DNA of 64,000 nucleotides from Stenopsyche tienmushanensis (taxonomy: Eukaryota > Arthropoda > Insecta > Trichoptera > Stenopsychidae), in NCBI GenBank assembly GCA_008973525.1, contig WACJ01000251.1, positions 372,001 to 436,000 of the forward strand. Direction: 5' to 3'. Below the pieces are notes generated by a model. That model had not been told where the DNA came from. It was given only the letters and a program-made list of their open reading frames with translations, and did no database searches. The stretch's first letter is position 1, and each line of letters opens with the position of its first letter. A program made the position numbers and the translations under genes. Shown here one piece after another: positions 59,175 to 64,000 of the stretch.

Positions 59175-59834
59175 CTTAAAAAGGTGTTTTCTTGTAGTGG
59201 ATTTCATTTATCTTTCCCGTATGATTATGTCGATCGGAACGAGAACATCGATCAGGAATATGGTTTTTTTTATTTCTTCCTATAATTTAGGTTTGAAAAC
59301 GAACATTTGTATCGATCTATCTCACTTTACGACAACTAACTATACGATATGCAAGAACTAATTTGGATGTTACTTATGTTCAATAAAAGTCGTAACTTTT
59401 CAGATATGCTTGTGGTGAAACAAGCATTTAAACAATAAGAAAACGTAATAAAACCAAGTATGCCCCTGTGTTCCGAGTCTTTTAATTTTATGATGAATAC
59501 ATCCATTGTTCGACCTCAAGTTAAATTTCTTGTGACCAGCTTCAAACAGCATTACAAATAGCTGACCGTAAAACCATTAACGTTTCTCTGCGCCGTATCA
59601 AAATCACGTCGTCGGCTTAACGAAACCAATTACGACAATTTCTGCATAGTTTTGCATTGCCTGCTAAGAAAACATTGTATATATGTAAAGGATGATGCAA
59701 GAGTTCTTAATTTGCATTATTTTTATTGCTGTATTTTGATCAAAATCTTATCTTTTCACCATATCCGTTACATATTATGTCTATGCAGCTGTACATTGAT
59801 CTATCAACAATGTAAAAAAGTTCAAATCCGTGAA

Positions 59835-60115
59835 GAAGGTTAAGATCGAAGCCGAAGAGCTGGGATCCAAAAGCATATACACACTCGCTCTCGTTTCGAA
59901 GACCGACTTAACCACCATATTGCGCACGCATCCTTTCTCTCTCCCTCCAAACTTCATTTCACCAGACCAATATGCGCCAACATGGTGCATCCATACAATA
60001 TTTTTACTATGCCTATGTTATTCCCGCAAATGTAAGGCAGTAAGTTGACAAAATTTTATCACAATCGGATGTACGGTATGGAAGTGCATTAAATACGGAC
60101 AAACAAACAAACATC
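59835..60115 (+). repeat. interspersed repeat, inverted pair copy 2, with AAACAAACAAACA tail
   Basis: Reverse-complement partner of 58,772-58,985. It extends further: after the shared GACAAAATTTTATCACAATC comes GAAGTGCATTAAATACGGAC and an ACAAACAAACAAACATCGAT stretch before TATATATTAGAT. Simple AAAC repeats near the end fit a retrotransposed or Helitron-like repeat; I cannot classify it. Frames over it (59,781-60,048) are artefacts. Confidence 0.7.
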
Positions 60116-62732
60116 GATTTGTATATATTAGATATTTATTATTAAACAAAAATATTTTAAACTTTTAGTTAAATATTTACGTTAACAAACACAAGACAAA
60201 ATATCTAACGCATTTTTTAACTTAATAAATATAAACAGGCCAAGCAAGGAAAAACAGATTTTTTTGCAAAGCAAAATCAAATGATTAATTAATACTCTCC
60301 CATTGATCGTGAATTCCTCCAGAATGTATTCCCAATTATCAAGAGAGGATACATGTGCATCCTCTTAAGTCCCTCAAGTCATCTTAGAATCGTCGAAAGC
60401 CTTTATCTATGCTGGGATAATCATTAGACTATATGAGGTACATATTTATGTGTTCATGTATATACCCAAAACTTGTATATCACCCTAATAAAAAATAGCA
60501 AAAGGTAGCCTTGATGAAGATATTGATAGCTTATTCAGTCCAGCAAAAATAGCACATAGCAATTTTTTTAAATAATGTTGAACATAAGTCGGACTGAAGC
60601 TTATTTCGAGTGATTCATTAGCAATTCTAAAATAAAAGCAGATATCCCCGAAACATTATTATCACTTTTTTAAAGCATTTTTAATGTTGCTTAGATTTTG
60701 AAAGCTTGTTGATTTAATCCTTCCAATTCTTTGATAAAGCAATTTCGGTTTCGATCGTCGACTCGATTGTCGGAATGAAAGTCTAGTGTTAACACATCTC
60801 ACGAGGGTAAGGAAGTGTGTACAGGTGAAAAGGGATTCATCGCCTCTTAAAACTTGTCTATCTGGTCTTGTTGAAATACCCCGAAGCTACTTAAAATGCT
60901 TTGACGAAGGGTAGACAAACAAAGAGCTAAAGGTCACGACGTGGCCCAGACGGAATGCGGGGTTACCCTGGGCCATCATTGTGTAAGAACGGCTATCTAT
61001 GCCAGGCTTTGGAGGTATTAATAAGGCAAAACTACATTTACCTGTAAAGCATTCGACTAAGCCGAGTAGCCCCTGGGACCTGACCGTATGATTATCACAA
61101 CTCCATCTGTACGATCAATAATAACACATACAACTATAGGTGGCCATTGCTGGCAGTAGCGACATTGTTTACCCCAAACTGCCGAATAACTCCGCGAAAA
61201 GTATCACCATTTGAGAAAATTGAAACAGGGTGGTTAGGAAGGCGTACTTCATATATTATTCATATCAATCAAGTCCACATTGCCCAACAAAACATCACAA
61301 AAGTTATAATTTCACAACCCAATGAATAATTTAAGTCGTTCGATACTTTATGAAATGTATCATTGTTATCGTGCATACGTTCAATCAAACAATAATATAT
61401 TCTTATAGCTTTGCGTTAAATAATTATAAAATACAACCATTGACTGCAAATTCATCTGAAACTATAAGATTCATCACATGAAAATCTGCAAGAAATTAAC
61501 GATCCAGCAATTTGTCTATAAACGATAATCGTATTTAGTTGAAAGATAAACTGCGAGTGGCAATAAAAATCAAAAACCTATTCGGATCATAAATAATCTG
61601 TACAAATTAACTATACTTGAAAATTAACATTTTCTAATTGGGAATGAATCATCATAGCGGAATTCTATGGATTCATTAATTTTAAATTATTTTGCGCAGA
61701 TCAAACAATCTACTGAATAATACCAAAGTGTGGATAAATTGAAATCAATTTTTAATGAGAATAATACCTACTTGAAAGATTCCTACAGTGACAACAATAA
61801 CAATTATCCCATTCAATTCATATATGCATGTAGTCATACGCTCGACATTAAAGGCATTTGACGAGTTTTTTATTCGTAAAATATCCACCGGCCAATCGTG
61901 CTACAATGGCATTCTCCATTGGGCAGCCAGTTTTAACGATCGATAAAATTTACTTGTGAAGCAATAAATTGCTACTTGCAACAACCGGGATAATTTTGTT
62001 TAAAAACTGCCATAAAATGGATTAAATTCATCCCTTGTTTTAAAAGCATAATCAACGTATCCAGTCAAATGAAGTATATAATATTCCAGAATTCCCTTTA
62101 ATTAATTTAAAACCGAATGTGCACCCGGATCCTTGCACCACAACGACCCAATTACCATATTAATATTATGTTTGATATCCAACCTTCATTAGGATTTAGC
62201 TAAAAAATATTTAAACTGTATTTTTTCGGCTAAAAATGTCTGTGAGTCTTATTTGAAACTATCACAGACTTTCCTTGTTTCTCTTACACGTGAGCTATTT
62301 TTATGATCATGCTTTTTAAATCGCCCCATTTATTTCTAGAATGTTCTGAATTTCTGACACTCATTATCCATGTTTTACAATCTTACTCGCACAGCGCCCA
62401 TTACGTTAATTTTATCTCGTCGGTGGTGTTGCCAGACATGTCAATCGTCTATCCTAGATAAATATACTCCTTGTATCTCGTATTACTTTGCGCCACTGAT
62501 ATAAATCGATTGTCTCTATAAATTTGAATCAGTTAATAAATGAGAGAATTTAATTGAAGAATCCTAACCACTGATAGCATTATCACACCACTTCCGTTGT
62601 ATTACTAAATAATTTACATCATGTATATAAATTCAATTGTGTTGTTCTCATAATAAATCTCATCTAAAAATATCACATAAATGTAATGTATGATGATTCA
62701 TTATATTCTTGTAAAGACACGATAGGGCAAAT
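60116..62732. other. AT-rich region, no gene recognised
   Basis: No supported gene. A less AT-rich patch near 60,925-61,090 has no long frame or recognisable motif. Confidence 0.5.
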
Positions 62733-62800
62733 TGATTTGAACGTCACGAAAAGTGAAACTCCAAGCGGCAGTTAGTCGGAAAGAAAAGGAGAATCATTTG
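62733..62800 (-). repeat. short interspersed repeat (partner of 59,116-59,174)
   Basis: Reverse-complement match of 59,116-59,174 (AACGTCACGAAAAGTGAAAC, then TCCAAGCGGCAGTTAGTCGG). It lies just upstream of a mariner remnant but has no mariner terminal repeat of its own. Confidence 0.65.
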
Positions 62801-62827
62801 TAGTATTTCCGTGTACTGGCGTGTAGG

Positions 62828-63322
62828 GGGGATCCTAACTGTCAGTTTGTTTGATCCCACGTGTTCGTCGGCCATTTTGTTCAATCACAGTAAATTCTTC
62901 CGAAAAAGAGGTAGTCGCGCGTTGCTACCACATCTCGTCAATGTGTGATCCGCACGGTCATCCGTTTTTTGACTTTGCAGTACAATACCGCCGCGAATAT
63001 CCATCGGAAGCTCGTGAAAGTTTATGGTTAGCGATTTGATGAGTAGACAACATGTCACGAAGTGGGTTAAGTTGTTCAAAAAGAGCCGTACATACCATCA
63101 ATGATTTTTAACGAACATGAGCAAAAAATTGATATTGTATTGGAAAAACTTGGTTACGAGATGTTGTGTGTGAAATACATGGCCAGAATGCTGACACCGG
63201 AACAACGTCAATATCGCGTGAATTTTTAAATCGTTTTGCACAGGAGAGAGAAGTTTTTTTGGACTCTATCGTGATGGGGGATGAGATGTGGGTGTGTCAC
63301 TATGCCCTAAAATCCAAAAGAT
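62828..63322 (+). pseudogene. mariner remnant (same lineage as the 45-kb element)
   Basis: Aligns with the minus strand of 45,153-47,047, including the untranslated leader (CAGTTTGTTTGATCCC and CACAGTAAATTCTTCCGA). It encodes broken pieces WVKLFKKSRTYHQ, LEKLGYEMLCVKYMARMLTP, EQRQYRVN and the first catalytic region FLDSIVMGDEMWVCHYA near 63,265-63,310, where the usual T before G is M. It stops abruptly near 63,322 at the start of a jerky/Tigger remnant, so the C-terminal half is lost. No terminal repeat is present at the left. It carries the empty TA site (63,155-63,156) matching the nested insertion in the 45-kb copy. Confidence 0.8.
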
Positions 63323-63860
63323 AGTCATTTTAATGGCGTTATTCGCCCAATTTCTTCCATTTTCCAATGACAAGCAATGATAGTCTGTGTCTGCCTACTG
63401 AATTTGCACACACCATTATAGTGACAAGTTCTTTACTAGTTTTATACCCAGGTGAAGTATTTTCACGCCTTGATGCTAAAGAATTGTTGGGTGGTTTTTT
63501 TCCAATTTAAGTCGGTCTCATCAGCATTGTATATAAATTCTTCATTTAATCCTTCCTTCTCCACAAATAACTTCAATGTGTCAATGAATATGTTCGCTGA
63601 AGATATGTCAGCAGAAATCTTTTCCCCGCGAATTTTAAGTTCCCTGATACCATATCGTCCTTTGAATTTTTCAAGCCAGCTCGAACTTACTTTGAAGTTG
63701 GAATCTCAATTTAATTTTGAATTTAAAAATACTGCATTTTCACACAATAATGGACCAGATATTGGCTGTCCAGTTGATTGTCTTTGTACGAACCACGTAA
63801 ACTTTTCGCTCTGAGCGTCCATCTTCCGATATTAAACAATTAGTAAACTTCGTAATACGT
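63323..63860 (-). pseudogene. jerky/Tigger-like (DDE_1) transposase remnant
   Basis: On the minus strand, reading from 63,830 down and crossing frames: KFTWFVQRQSTGQPISGP and LLCENAVFLN (CENP-B-type second HTH, about 63,725-63,815), WLEKFKGRYGIRELKI and GEKISAD, LKLFVEKEGLNEEFIYNADE (the D of NADET, near 63,514-63,529, is the first DDE-domain catalytic Asp), TSKELVTIMVCANSVGRH and LSLLVIGKWKK (near 63,345-63,440). Several stops and frameshifts break it. The N-terminal psq HTH would lie beyond ~63,860 but was not found before another repeat end at 63,913. The 120-codon plus-strand frame here (63,452-63,814) is a shadow. Confidence 0.8.
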
Positions 63861-63912
63861 AATCCATCACGTACGCGAGCAAAAGTGGACACAATTCTCC
63901 ACGTGTAAATTA

Positions 63913-64000
63913 CAGTAGACTCTCGATTATCCGGGCTAATGCTGGAAAGGAAGAACACGGATAACTGGAAAACATAGATAATTCAAATCATCAAATTTCT
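63913..64000 (+). mobile_element. left end of a pogo-like element, truncated by the window
   Basis: After TA (63,911-63,912) the sequence CAGTAGACTCTCGATTATCC matches the CAGT-GA-C-TCGATTATCC-type terminus common to pogo/Tigger and related miniature elements. Further TTATCCG-like sequence (GGATAACTGGAA, reverse sense) follows. Orientation means the element extends to the right, out of the window, so it is separate from the jerky/Tigger remnant to its left unless inserted into it. Confidence 0.65.

Noticed and set aside
59781..60048. Opposed ~70-codon frames that could encode a Pro/Ser-rich peptide
   Set aside because: They lie in an interspersed repeat present three times in the window and are not conserved as frames between copies.
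63452..63814. 120-codon plus-strand frame at the right edge
   Set aside because: It is the antisense shadow of a jerky/Tigger transposase remnant whose motifs read clearly on the minus strand.
1..64000. CRISPR array, bacterial operon or phage region
   Set aside because: No regularly spaced direct repeats, no ribosome-binding-site-led gene clusters, and transposon types and composition are eukaryotic.

Overview
This window is AT-rich eukaryotic DNA, gene-poor and dense in interspersed repeats. The transposon mix (mariner, pogo/Tigger/jerky-like DDE_1 elements, TTAA-targeting piggyBac-like elements, a hAT miniature element, a probable BEL/Pao- or Gypsy-type solo LTR, and a non-LTR/SINE-like repeat with a TGA-rich tail) suggests an invertebrate animal, most likely an arthropod. 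That is inference; nothing here fixes the species. I find no recognisable host gene, tRNA, rRNA or CRISPR array. Most short open frames are chance frames in AT-rich DNA or pieces of transposons.

Layout. 1-4.9 kb: no recognised feature. 4.9-5.7 kb: a mariner with good terminal repeats and an incomplete minus-strand transposase. 6.0-9.0 kb: a pair of inverted ~100-bp repeats, between them a short patch that is less AT-rich and holds a 40-codon hydrophobic frame. 9.3-10.3 kb: a non-LTR/SINE-like repeat split by a TTAA-flanked element. 13-24 kb: further TTAA elements, and at 20,281-20,804 a strikingly GC-rich block that fits a solo LTR (TG...CA ends and a 4-bp duplication). 29-30 kb: a decayed Tigger/jerky transposase. 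32.1-33.2 kb: a probable piggyBac-like element carrying two nested miniature elements. 34.4 kb: another miniature element. 36.2 kb: a mariner remnant. 38.7-39.8 kb: two more copies of the TTAA family.

The densest part is 42-47 kb. A second mariner (41,981-42,900) abuts a 1.1-kb pogo/Tigger element (42,905-44,025), which keeps an intact 99-codon frame encoding a psq/CENP-B-type helix-turn-helix joined directly to a C-terminal PCNA-binding (PIP) box; the catalytic domain is missing. A mariner remnant and a third mariner (45,153-47,047) follow. The third mariner is split by a 1.1-kb element inserted at a TA, and the uninterrupted site can be read in a related mariner at 63,155. 49.4 kb: the second copy of the non-LTR/SINE-like repeat. 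52.2-52.9 kb: two overlapping, unusually coding-like frames of unknown origin. 56-60 kb: three copies of another interspersed repeat, two of them as an inverted pair. 62.8-64.0 kb: a mariner remnant, then a jerky/Tigger transposase remnant, then the start of a pogo-like terminal repeat cut by the window edge.

The interest lies in element structure and nesting rather than host biology. The best candidates are the HTH-plus-PIP mini-protein, a recurring palindrome set 12-18 bp inside several TTAA ends, the GC-rich solo LTR, and unexplained open frames at 8.4, 23.8 and 52.2-52.9 kb.
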